From the NCBI GenBank assembly GCA_907165135.1, contig OU015569.1:1798001-1862000 (forward strand): 64,000 nt of DNA. Reading direction: 5' to 3'. The notes under the pieces are model-generated. The model did no database searches. It worked only from the letters and a program-made list of their open reading frames with translations, and was not told the DNA's origin. This DNA is from Oikopleura dioica (Eukaryota; Chordata; Appendicularia; Copelata; Oikopleuridae). The position numbers and the translations under genes are program-made. Shown here piece by piece: positions 43,732-53,783 of the stretch (position 1 is the stretch's first letter; each line of letters begins with the position of its first letter).

Positions 43732-43808
43732 CGTTCTTTCTCCATTCTAAATTTAAAAATTGGAATGATTGAATCTTTTAAAATTGGTTTTATTACAAAT
43801 TAAAAGAG
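43732..43808 (-). promoter_or_regulatory. Intercistronic region with poly(A) signal and trans-splice acceptor
   Basis: Read on the minus strand, this 77-nt gap holds AATAAA, then a T-rich tract ending TTTAAATTTAG|AATGG, then the PMS2 ATG 17 nt after the AG. This is the expected signature of an operon junction resolved by polyadenylation and spliced-leader trans-splicing. Confidence 0.6.
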
Positions 43809-44090
43809 TTAATCCTCCACGTTGAGCCAGTTCTGATTGCCACGTCTGGCCACTGTGTTAGCCACAAAGGGCTTAAATTTGGACTTGCGCAAGCTATCAA
43901 CAGGTGGAGCAATTAATAAGGGAACTTTTTCACGGATAACTCTGGTCCTCGCCGTAAACGCAGCCTTCTTCGTTCCTGGGTAGTCATAAATCAATTCTTC
44001 CTGGACCAGTTCGCCTTGCGAGAAATCAGAGTACTTGGGTAGTTCAAGATTTGTTCGAACGTTTCTATTTTGCCATAGTTTGTGGTTAAA
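43809..44090 (-). CDS. Unrecognised protein, C-terminal exon
   Basis: An open frame with strong protein character includes LELPKYSDFSQGELVQEEL, DYPGTKKAAFTARTRVI and KFKPFVANTVARRGNQNWL, ending NVED. There is no membrane segment. Upstream exons are not resolved: one candidate begins MPGIEATTR (ATG at 44385) and continues TFIKKYLPEYNYKHTE; another begins MTVRVMIFKFDDVNHS (near 44168). Neither joins in phase with a canonical intron. It is the presumed first gene of an operon with PMS2. Family not recognised. Confidence 0.55.
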   Translation of the reverse strand, partial: FNHKLWQNRNVRTNLELPKYSDFSQGELVQEELIYDYPGTKKAAFTARTRVIREKVPLLIAPPVDSLRKSKFKPFVANTVARRGNQNWLNVED

Positions 44091-44622
44091 ACCTTACATT
44101 GGATTTTACAGTGACCAATTGAATGATTAACATCGTCGAATTTGAAAATCATGACTCTAACGGTCATTTAGAACCACAAGATTTAGAATCCAATCCTTGA
44201 AAATTTGATTTTGGCTCTAGGTGATTATCTCTGTGTGTTTGTAGTTGTACTCCGGGAGATATTTCTTGATGAATGTGCTAAATTCACCCTCAATAATCAG
44301 CCAAGACATAATATTTTTTGAAACAGCGCAAATTCGGCTAAAAGCAGCTCGAATCATACCGGGTAGTTGCCTCTATGCCGGGCATTCTGCGCCCTGGATG
44401 TGTAAAGCTTTCCCTGCCCGTGTGGCGTAAACGATAGCGATAGTCCTCTTTTACAAACGAGAATCCGATTCATTCTTGGTGATTCAACGTTAATTTCAAG
44501 ACAAAGACGCGACTCGTTTTAATAATAAAATATATTTTATGAAATAGAAAAATATCTCTCATGTGGTAATAGAAAAATAGTTATGTTTATACAGTTAAAA
44601 CGCGAGCGAAACGAAGGATCAC

Positions 44623-47194
44623 TTATTGAAGAGCTGGGTTATGCTGGTAGAGATACTCGGCCAGGAAGTCGACGGGATCCGTGGGTTTCACCTTGGCGCA
44701 TTCAATCAGGCCAGCTGTGAGAGTGGGCATCACGTGAGTAGCAACATACTGGCGGAATGGACGGGCTTTTTCTTCCAAAATTTGCTTAATTTCATATTTT
44801 AAAAGAAGATGATGATGAAAATGCGTACCCTTTCTTGTCGTCGGACTTCTTCGAGTTGAGCGGTCCAAAGCCCGATGTTAGCTTTTCGGGCCTTGGCTTC
44901 GGCAGCCTCTTTCTTGGCTTTGAGGGCTCTTGAGATTGCATCACGGGCCTGTTGATCTGCCAATTCAACGCGAGCGAGCTCCTAAATCCGTGAACTTATT
45001 CCGCACGGTCCTAAAAGATGAAGATTTACCTCCTTCTCTTCAGGAGTGAGTCCGTAATGTCGAGGGGGGCCGACAGCCTTTTTGATCGCTTCGATAATGG
45101 GTGCGTTTTCCTCGTCATTATTTTGAGTTACATCTGCGATGACGGGGTCGATTTCCATTTCACTGAACCAGTGGATAACGGTGTCTTCTTCCGCTCGATC
45201 GGCTTGGAATTGAGCGTGACGTCGGAGAAAACCCTCTTCGTTATTGTGAGTTCCTTGGACGACTTCTTCGGGCAGATTCATCATTCTTTCCTTCAGGAAA
45301 TCATTTGTAGCTGATAAGTCAACGACTAAAATTAACAAAGTTAAGCGACCGCAGATAATGATCCCTACTCACTCATTTCTGGGACTTTATTGCCAGCAGG
45401 TTTGCCCTGTGGTTCTCCTTCTTCGTCCATTTCTTCGAAGATGGCTTTCGCTTGAGCATACGTTTTGGGATAACCGTCGAGGACGTAGCCTTTGTTCAGA
45501 ACTGGTTTGGATTCGAGTTTTTGTTTCAGTAAATCGATGATGAGCGATTCTTCGATGCGTCCATCGTTTGCCGCCATCGACTCTTTCAGCTGAGTGAGAG
45601 TGGCTTCGGCTTCGGAGGCTTTTTCTTGGACCTCTTCTTCTTCTTCATCTGTCAATTTAGATTAGTTCACGAATTCAATATGATATCTGACTCAGATTCT
45701 GAGGGGAATGAATTAAATTCACGTAAAAACTCACCATCTTCAGCTGGAGCATCTCCCTTGGCAACAAGTTGTTCAAGATTTTTAATGGAGTCTTCAATGA
45801 CTGCTTTTACGTGGATGTGATGGATTTTGTAGTGCGCTGCGAGTTCAGTAGCGACACAAGTTTTTCCAACACCCGGTGGGCCAAGGACAATGATTCGAAT
45901 AGGGAGAAGGCCTCGCGATTTCTTGTACTCCATGACGACATCTTCTACCATTTCGACGAGGCCGTCTTCGCAGACCCAACGGAAGGTGAAGTCGTTGCGG
46001 ACGGTGCCACCCTCGATCATCAAATTGCACGAGAGAGCGTCCAAGGCCAGTTGACTGATGTCATTAGTCGCCTGGGCATCGGCCTTGGGCACAACATTAG
46101 TTCGTCCAGTTGTAAGAGTGCTGGAAACGCGCTTGACGATGTCGCGCACGGAAGAGTGAGACTGATCTACAGCCAGAATGTATTTCGTCTTGGGCATCAA
46201 GTCGATCGTGTACAAAACTGTTGAGGCCAAATCTCGAACGTGGATCATCGGCACAACTGAAAGTTTTCATCGTTAGATCATCTAACTTAGATGCTATTCC
46301 TAGTAAAGAAGGACATACTTCCTTGTCCGTAGCCACTTCCATAGATAGGCAACGATTCATCCCCACTCCATGCGGCTTTGAACATCCAGTGCAAGAGCGA
46401 TTCTCCATCACCATAGCAAATACCCGCGCATATCACGTAGCAAGTCAGATATTTCTTCAGCTGGTTTCCCATTTTGATCGCGAGCTAAATTCAAATTATT
46501 TGATCACTTGAGTTTTCAATGTACATTTAAAAGTTCTTTATTCAATGAGTACCTTTTCGAGAGCAATGTGATCTTTGAATTTGGGACTTGTTCGACGTTT
46601 TCGATAGTCGTCTTCGGTGAATGGAATTTCTGGATCGTCTGGGTCGAGGTGCTTCGTCTCCAGCCATGTCATACAGGTCGAAGCGAGGACAAACGTTTTT
46701 GGAGCTGTAAAGTGCTGAGCTTCCTATAATCGTTGTAAATTTTTGACAGAGATTGAGTGAGATACGAACCTGTTGAATGAATTCCAAAGCAGCCATGGCC
46801 TCAGCAGTGTGTTCTCCTTCAGCGATCGAGTAGATAATAACATCTGCCGCCATGATCGCTGCTTGGACAGAGGCAGAGTCATTTTTCACGATTCTGCAGT
46901 TGAAATCCGGCTCTCGTGGCTCTTCGCCCTCGATTTCCAAAAGAGTTCCAGAGACGATGAAGTTGCTCTTGATTCATTTTTAACCAGAGTCAATAAAGAA
47001 TAAGTTCTGTACCTTGTTGTTTCGGGCATTTTCGAGGGCTTCTTCCTCCTCCTCGGGCTCCACTGGCGGAGTATGTGTTCACATAGTTTACGAAGACCTG
47101 GATTAAGTAGTTAGTTAGTTGGGCGATCGAGAGGTAACTGTCTTACATGTGGAATGCGTGGTCCGTCCTCATGATTCTCCTCAATGTCTGACAT
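44623..47194 (-). CDS. AK7: Adenylate kinase 7 (axonemal)
   Basis: The N-terminal half is an NAD(P)-fold-like region unique to AK7, with NYVNTYS near the start, then VIIYSIAEGEHTAEAMAAL and IHVRDLASTVLYTID. The kinase domain has the P-loop LGPPGVGKTCVATELA, the acidic insert typical of AK7, and GYVLDGYPKTYAQAKAIF. The C-terminal Dpy-30-like motif is DPVDFLAEYLYQHNP. AK7 supplies nucleotide interconversion in motile cilia. The reading frame is interrupted near 47070: codons ending NYVNTYS and those starting PVEPEEEEEALEN lie in different frames, and the glycine-rich segment that should lie between is absent. Elsewhere intact. Confidence 0.9.
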
Positions 47195-47410
47195 ATTCTT
47201 TCCGGAGTTTTGATAAACTAATTGTCTAAATCACAACTGCTGTCAATCAACTCTAATAATTAATAACTAACAACGAAATGCGCATTGTTCTAGAAGTTCC
47301 TGCCTTTCAAAAGCCATTTTATTTTGTAGTTTGACGAAGGGAAAAAGGGCTAACACCTGAACTTTCTCGAGCTAACTGTGGGAAGGTTACAAGTTGTAAT
47401 AAAGAACGAT

Positions 47411-48391
47411 TCAAGCAGATATAGGTTGAAATTGCGTATTGCTTTCATAGTATTCCGATTGATCCAGGGCTACTTCGCAACTTTCGCGGAGAATTTGAGC
47501 AGAACTTGTTCTAAAAAGGTATCAGAAGAAGAGGCCGATTAATCTTTCTCACCGATGTTTCTTTAGACATTCACTAGCAACATCACTTGACATATTTCCG
47601 AGTGCTTCTGCAGCTTCATGCCGGACCATTCCATGCTCGAGTTCGTCGTCGACAACTTGGACGAGTCGCCCAGTCGCGTGTGAGCCCTCTTCCCCAAGCT
47701 GGCCAAAGACAAAGGCGATTTCATGTCTAAACAGGGCCGATTTCGTTTCTTTGAAGCCGCTCAAAAGGGCTTCTATGCATTCATTTCTTTCCGCCTCTGT
47801 TTTCATCTTTGGCAAAACGTCTCGCAAGCCGAACATCGCCCTGTAACGATCGAAAAGCGAGAGTTCCGTGTTCATCAGCGCCTTGCTGAGTTTTGCGACG
47901 TCTTCTTCTTCGGATCGCGGCGCTGGATCGACCGAGTTGAATCTGTTTTTCATCAAGTGCTGCTTGTCCGGATGCTCTTCCAAGAACTTGATCTTGTCGA
48001 AAGCTAGTTCGGCCGTTTCCCTAACTTCTATATCCCTATCGTTTGCAGCGAGCTCTTTCAGCATTTCAAGATAATCTGGAGGGCCAATGGCGCCGATCGC
48101 TTCCACCGCTTCGTGTCGAACTACCGGTTCTTGTTTCATATCATTGAGACAGTTCTTTAAAATCTCCAGCGCCTTCTCGCTCTTCGTCTGGCCCAGGCAA
48201 TAAGCGACCTCGTGCTTGAGCAACTCGGAAGAATCGGCAAACGCCTTGCCCATTTCTTCGATGCATCGGTCGGTTCCAAGCCCTTTGAGGGAGAAAAGCG
48301 CGCGAAATCGACGAGCCAAGTTCTCCCCTTCGAAATTGTTCAAAATGCCGCTGTACTTTGTGATTAATTCGTCGAGCTCCTGTGCGTTCAT
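47411..48391 (-). CDS. DOHH: Deoxyhypusine hydroxylase
   Basis: Two exons (47553-48391, 47411-47510) give 312 residues, near the usual ~300. HEAT-repeat diiron enzyme with all four His-Glu ligand motifs: LKHEVAYCLGQ, VRHEAVEAIGAI, FRHEIAFVFGQL and VRHEAAEALGNM. It completes hypusine synthesis on eIF5A. The C-terminus ESCEVALDQSEYYESNTQFQ is typical. The start ATG is one base after TTTTAG and only 68 nt below the METTL4 stop, indicating a downstream operon position. Confidence 0.96.
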
Positions 48392-48459
48392 TCTAAAATC
48401 GTCAAAATTATTGTTCTCGAAGCCCAAAACAGTTTTTAGACTTTTGTCTCTTCTTCAAT
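48392..48459 (-). promoter_or_regulatory. Intercistronic region METTL4-DOHH with trans-splice acceptor
   Basis: The 68-nt gap on the minus strand ends TTTGACGATTTTAG|A directly before the DOHH ATG. A branch-point-like TTGAC and T-rich tract precede the AG. Confidence 0.55.
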
Positions 48460-49797
48460 TCATTTTTGAAGCTCGTAAAAGTCACAGTCGTTGAGATACA
48501 GTACTTCGTTGCCAAGAACCGTCCAGTTAGGGACGAGTCTTCTCGCGAATATCTCAAGAAAGCGCCCTTTTGGCGCCAGTTTCTCCAAAAACGCGTGAAT
48601 CGCTGGCTTCTGGCTGTGGACACGGCTTGGAATGGTGGCAAACGTAGTGTTACATAACTCGGGCACAAGGGATTCTCTTCGGGAAAAGAAAAGAAGTTTC
48701 TCCGAGGGCAGTTTATGAGCATTTCCAAAAGGCACGACGGGTTCTCCATTTGCCGCGATTTTCAACCATCTCCACGTGGCACAGTGGGAAAAGCCCCGTT
48801 TCTCCATGAATTCGTCGATGTATTCTAGCACTCTTTGTTCGAGGATTATTTTCTCTAGATTATTTTCCAAAAGACCATAAGAGCCCGTTTTCGCCACCGC
48901 GTTTGTAGCTAAAATTTCCCCAACAAATTAGGCGCAAATTTCTTTGCACTGCCAAACACATGTTTTATTAACAGAATGGAATAACTAGTGTCAACATGAC
49001 AAAATTTTTGGAGGGGGCTACGACCCCTTGTTAACTCGAAAAGAATCCTTTCCTAGCGTTGTTGGTGATCCAAATCGCGACAAAGCCATCATTTGTCGTG
49101 ATTTTCTCAAGCCTCAGCGACTCCAGCAGGGTCATCGAATTCGTCGAGTACTTTTTCCTCTCGAAACGGACTTGTTCTTCCATGGCGGATCCAAATAGAC
49201 AACGTCGAACTTTTCATCGAAGACCACTTTTTCCACGTCGGCGAGGATGAACCGCGCATTTCCAGGAACTACAAACAAATATGTCTTGAGTTGGAGGTTT
49301 TTAACGAAGCAGTACCTAAGTAAGAAGCTCCTTCAATTTTGAGCTTGATGGTTTCAATTTTCGCGTTTGAGCAAAGTCTATTCGTGAAGAATTCCTTCGG
49401 CTGGCCAGAATGAAAATTCTCCAGCACAAGTTCTGACTGTAATTGATCAGAAGTTCCACTGTCCAAGTTGAGCAGTGGCTTTTTATCTGCTCGTCAGGGC
49501 TCGCTAGAATCGCTTCCGCCAGCTCGCCAAATTTACTCTCTTGTCGCAGCCTTTTCAGTTGATTTTCCAAAGCCTAAGTATCCAACTTAGAATTCTCTCA
49601 CTTCTTACTTCTTTTTCTACATTTTCGTCGTCGGAAAGTTCCAATTTCTTGCCACTTTTCATCGCGTTTTTAAAATACTGCTGCTTCACGAAAAGTGTTC
49701 GTTTGAAATTCCAGAATTCTTCATTTTCATCTTCTTCGGGAATCTTCAAATCTCCATCATCAAGAAAAAGAAGCTTCTCTTCTCCGTTAGAATTCAT
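48460..49797 (-). CDS. METTL4: METTL4-like MT-A70 adenine N6-methyltransferase
   Basis: MT-A70 family enzyme with catalytic DPPW in VVYLDPPWKNKSV, then the METTL4-specific C-terminus (FSHCATWRWLKIAANGEPV; LFFSRRESLVPELC; GRFLEIFARRLVPNW; GNEVLYLNDCDFYELQK). METTL4 proteins methylate adenosine in U2 snRNA; DNA 6mA activity has also been proposed. It starts MNSNGEEKLLFLDDGD. Introns are GT-AG and ~50 nt (one from GAGA|GTAAAT to GAGCAG restores frame; the last runs about 48913-49034). Just after DPPW the frame breaks: KNKSV lies in one frame and RKKYSTNSMTLLES in the frame -1 to it, near 49152-49165. One base is probably missing from the sequence, or the allele is broken. Confidence 0.85.
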
Positions 49798-49881
49798 TTT
49801 TTCTTTACAAATTTCAGGGCGCCCATCGATTTATGACTCATCGCGTCACTATCCGCCGTTTCGAATGAAAAGAAAAAGAAG

Positions 49882-49955
49882 CGTCCCTAGCTGGGATCGA
49901 ACCAGCAACCTCTCGATTAACAGTCGAACGCGCTAACCAATTGCGCCATAGAGAC
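49882..49955 (-). tRNA. tRNA-Asn (anticodon GTT)
   Basis: The 74-nt cloverleaf has acceptor GTCTCTA against TAGGGAC (one wobble), D loop AATTGGTTAGCG, anticodon loop CTGTTAA (GTT) and T arm GCTGGTTCGATCCCAGC, with discriminator G. No intron. Confidence 0.96.
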
Positions 49956-49959
49956 AACT

Positions 49960-50741
49960 GAGGGAGGGTCTAAAAGCCTACACTATATAACACAGCTTAT
50001 GATTTTGCAAAAAGTTATCTTTATATTGATCAAATTTCGCGTCCCACTCGACCCATCGTAGCCCGGTCGGTAAATAAAAGGCTACACCTGTATCATAGAG
50101 CGTGAAGCCCCGAGTTCGAATCCCAGGCTTCTCGACTCTCTTGTGTTCAATGGGATTGGCTCGGAAGAAATCGGCGAATCTAAATAAGGAATCATACATC
50201 TTCATTGATGTTCATGGGGAATACAACATTCCTTTTCCTTTTGAATGATTGATGATGAGTGTATATTATACACTTTATAAGAACAAAAATGTGATATTTT
50301 TCAATTTGAACTCCGGATTTTGCTCGGCAGAAGTCATTTTCATCTATCGCCGCTTGTATCATTTAATATAGAATATATTCTTCTATACTAGAGAATCTAA
50401 TAGACTATTATTAATAGTAATGAGGACAATTTGAAATTGTCAATTTCACTGGATCACTTTGCTTTATTACGATTTCTTTACTAACAAATGTGTACATCGG
50501 TAATATTAAATCAGAAGCATGAAAAAATTAGTTGAAGTTCCTGACGGAAAAGTTGTGGAAAGTTACGATTTGCCGATCTTGTCGCTACGAAGAAGCATTT
50601 TCGCCGCGGCAATTCTAGAGGAGCATTCGTTCCCAAGGCGACATGGCTGCTCTCTTGATCTCCGCCTAAAAATATTGCGCTTTAGGAAATCTAAAAAGGG
50701 TGCATTTTCCGGGCAGTGTAGGTCCTAGATTCTAGGAGGCT
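49960..50741. other. Intergenic with tRNA-derived relic
   Basis: No coding gene is supported. An open frame at 50519-50728 on the plus strand starts MKKLVEVPDGKVVESYD but has no splice partners or family. The region is AT-rich around 50390-50420. Confidence 0.45.
50052..50133 (+). pseudogene. tRNA-like relic with Pol III A and B boxes
   Basis: Box A-like TAGCCCGGTCGG at 50059-50070 and box B-like GAGTTCGAATCC at 50112-50123 are spaced as in a tRNA. The acceptor and T stems do not pair properly, so this is a decayed tRNA or a tRNA-derived SINE head. It lies about 100 nt from the tRNA-Asn. Confidence 0.5.
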
Positions 50742-51342
50742 TCATTCTCTTTTGAAGAAGAACTCAGCCTTGAAAATTAGAAACTAGGGTACCGTCTCTG
50801 GTTAGAGTTATGAGTGTCTTCAAGTTGTAATTTACCTGAGGAAACTGCATGCTGTCATCGAAGATTCTTCGCCAGAACTGATCTTCGAGATTGTCATTTT
50901 CCTGCTGGCCGATGTTGTCGCTATCCCGCGGAAGCGCTAAAACAAGGGTTTACTCTTTACTCTGTTCTCTCAGCAGCTCTCACAGTAGATGGAATTTGCG
51001 AAGACGAGGGGCGCCAAAGTCAGAGTGAAAAATTTCATTTTCTTTCTTTTTTGTTGGAAGTGGAAGTTCTGTCCTGGCGAAGATTCCGCGCTCCGCCTTT
51101 ATATAATTTTTCTACACCAGATGGCGAGCGATTTTGGCCAATATCCTGTAACTAGCTGGTTATTGCTTCAATTTTTAAATAAAGAGGCATTATTAGCACT
51201 TGTCGATAATACTCAGTCTCAATCAACAGCCCCCATCGATTGTCAGTAATTCACCTCGGCGAAATTTCTCTGATTCAATCATCCCCCACTGAAGTTGCAG
51301 AATGAGCAGTGTTCCAAAGTAGAAGTAAGCGAGTACTGTCAT
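50742..51342 (-). CDS. Short secreted prepropeptide-like protein
   Basis: Three exons (51255-51342, 50836-50936, 50742-50768) with agreeing phases give 71 residues. An N-terminal hydrophobic signal (MTVLAYFYFGTLLILQLQ) is followed by acidic spacers and dibasic sites (KFRR, FWRR, FFKRE-stop). The piece between the last two sites, IFDDSMQFPQAEFFF, would be released by prohormone convertase cleavage and ends just before KRE. This matches the general layout of a neuropeptide or peptide-hormone precursor, but the peptide resembles none I know. An alternative is a small signal-anchored membrane protein. Confidence 0.5.
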
Positions 51343-51503
51343 GTTTTTCCTCTTTTGTGGAGATTTTATGTTTCCAGTTTTCTGGAAAATTTCCAAAAAA
51401 GTATGCAATTTTGAGTTGTGCGCCGCAAATTTCTTGGAATAAAAAGTCAGAAAAGAGATTAAAATTGATATTCATAAAGGAGAATTTAACTAACTACTAA
51501 AAT

Positions 51504-51895
51504 AGGTGGTGGTCTAAACTTTGAAGTTCTTACGTGCGATAAGAACTTCGTGTGGCCTAAACTTTGATCGTTCCCATGTGTGATTCTTTGAGAAAGTGGC
51601 CTAAACTTTGAATTTCCCCGGAGGCACTTCTGCCATCGGTGACTAGAGCACCGCCCGCTAAGGCCACTACGCTTTATGCAGACCAATAAGGTTTACGTTT
51701 TTCATTCAAGGTGATGACACACATAGAACTAGTTAGGGCGCCTCAGGGGAAATTCAAAGTTTAGACCACTTTCACACATAGGAAGAATCAAAGTTTAGGC
51801 CACTTTCTTAAAGAATCGCACATGGGAACGATCAAAGTTTAGGCCACACGAAGTTCTTATCGCACGTAAGAACTTCAAAGTTTAGACCACCACCT
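51504..51895. mobile_element. Foldback MITE flanked by TA
   Basis: Ends GGTGGTGGTCTAAACTTTGA and its exact mirror, next to TA on both sides, as for Tc1/mariner insertions. Each arm of ~125 bp is nearly perfect and contains several spaced copies of GTGG(C/T)CTAAACTTTGA. The middle has no ORF. Without a transposase the superfamily is tentative. Confidence 0.75.
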
Positions 51896-51904
51896 ATTTT
51901 AAAA

Positions 51905-52474
51905 ACTTTGGAAAAAACCCAACAACTGGTCCGGGAACTTAACGAATCATTCGCTCGTTCTGGTGGTCCTTCTTAATTTATTATTACTCAAGACTTAACA
52001 TACTCAAGCTTTAAAAACCATTTCTGCTAACCGAGCTTTAACTCATTCATGATTTTGTGTTCAAACGAAATAAATGATTGATTTTCAGCGGTCTTAATTC
52101 TGGATGCTTATCCCTGTCAAAAGACACCCGAAAAAATCGCAAATCCAATTGGAAGTAAAAATTACGAGTAGCTAGTAAACTAACCACAAAGAAAGATTTC
52201 TTTTTACGCTTGGCCAATATTTGGGTCGGATTGAATTGAATATTCGCCTCCATGGGTAATCATTTTCGAGATGTTTTATATTTTAATAACGATTACTTGA
52301 AGAAAGAGAGCGTTTTCACGCTCCAAGTATTTTGTGCTCATTGGCACCGTCTTAGAGAGCTCCTCTCATTCAATTGTGTTCTATCACTTCTCCAGTGCGA
52401 GACTTCTACTCTACTTTCTCTTTTGAACGCCACGAGCGCTGATAACACACCGATTAAGTTAAGCTGTAAGTTAA
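51905..52474. other. Intergenic, SOD upstream region
   Basis: No gene or structured RNA seen. It probably contains the promoter of the superoxide dismutase gene. Confidence 0.45.
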
Positions 52475-53728
52475 GATGCTCATTTCATTGCTGCCTTTCC
52501 TGATTTACTCGATCCGCGCTGTTGTTTATCCAGGGCCAAGCGGTGGTGAACTCAGCACTACTACAGGTATCTTTTAGGAGAAATTATGACAAGTAAAGTT
52601 GATCAATACTGTAGAAGGGACTGAAGGAGAGCCACGTGAAGTAGTTGAATGGCACTGCGATTTCGATGACGGTTACGGCGAGATTCAAGGGCAAGTGATC
52701 ATCAGGGAGGTTGAAAGGGAGCATGAACAACACACCATCACGACAAAAGAAGGTAACAAATAAAAAGTGAAATCTTTAGTGCTTTAATCTAGCCCTAGTC
52801 GAGTTTGCCGGCGACCTTACTTCCACCAATGAAGTTGTCAAAACAGGAAAGGCTCTAAAACGCTGATGAACTTTGACTCGAGATAGTTTTCCCTCGGGAC
52901 CAGAATGAGGTTCGTTTTTACTGAAAAAGCGTTCTATTATTCAACGAATATAAGAAATGTATAAGGTAATAAACTCTCTAGTCTAACTGAACTGACGTTG
53001 AATCAGATAGTTCAGATATGAAAGTTTAATGTTTGAGCTCATCAAGGAAAATTCGGATTTCATGTTCACGAAAAGGCTATTGACGAAGACGGAGATTGTT
53101 CCACTGCTGGAGGTCACTTTTCTTTCGGAAATCAACCACATGGGCCCAAAAACGCAACGACAAATGACAGGTTAAGACTGAGAAAGAAAGAAAATAACCT
53201 CGTGATCATAATTTATTTAGACATTATGGCGATCTTGGGAACGTAGACTTTGTTGATGGCGTTACTTCTTTCAAGTTCACTGACGAGAACTTGAGCCTGA
53301 TGAAAGATGTAAGTTTCTACTCGTGGTTTTCCAGCGAGATATTGGATATTAGGGGTCATTTTGATGACGATTATTAGGATGGGAAGTTTTTCGGAAACAG
53401 ATCAATTGTCATTCACGATCGATTCGATGATGGAAACTCCGCAGGAGAGAATCTAGGAAACAGGTAAGCCCATTTTTTCATGATTCGTTTCTCGAAAAAA
53501 AATCCCAAGAGTTGGATGCTGCAACGTGAAGAAGAGCTCCGCGAAAAGTACACTTCTCAACTCGACCCTACTGTCGATCGTTGTTTACGCTTTTCTCCTT
53601 TTCTAGCTCTGCCAGCAATAAAATCACAAATTAGGATCTTGAATATTTCCGGCTTGAGTGGTTTTAGCAGCTCAGTGGAAAATCCTGGCTCGTTGTTTCT
53701 TTGCCCTGGGGGTTGCATCATAGGCTGA
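52475..53728 (+). CDS. Secreted Cu/Zn superoxide dismutase
   Basis: ATG at 52475 starts a signal peptide (MLISLLPFLIYSIRAVV). Exons then give GYGEIQGQVIIREVE, GKFGFHVHEKAIDEDGDC, GGHFSFGNQPHGPKN, HYGDLGNVDFVDGVTSF and RSIVIHDRFDDGNSAGENLG. All metal ligands are present: the two His of FHVH, His of GGHF, the bridging His of HGPK, His and Asp of HYGD, and His of VIHD. It converts superoxide to peroxide and oxygen, outside the cell. The last exon (about 53675-53728) gives NPGSLFLCPGGCIIG where SOD1 has GSRLACGVIG: the disulfide Cys is kept but the active-site Arg position is altered. The exon joining 52864 to 53035 is unsettled. Confidence 0.85.
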
Positions 53729-53783
53729 CTCGTTTTCAGAAAGAGTATTTTTTCTTTCGAAGCTAGAATTCGAATTTTTTTAA

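Noticed and set aside
49440-49500. Apparent second -1 frameshift in METTL4 at an A5 run
   Set aside because: A ~50-nt GT-AG intron (GAGA|GTAAAT to GACGAGCAG) with matching phase restores the frame, so no frameshift is needed.
49978-50205. Minus-strand 75-codon ORF
   Set aside because: It overlaps the tRNA-like relic and has no homology signal or neighbours in phase.
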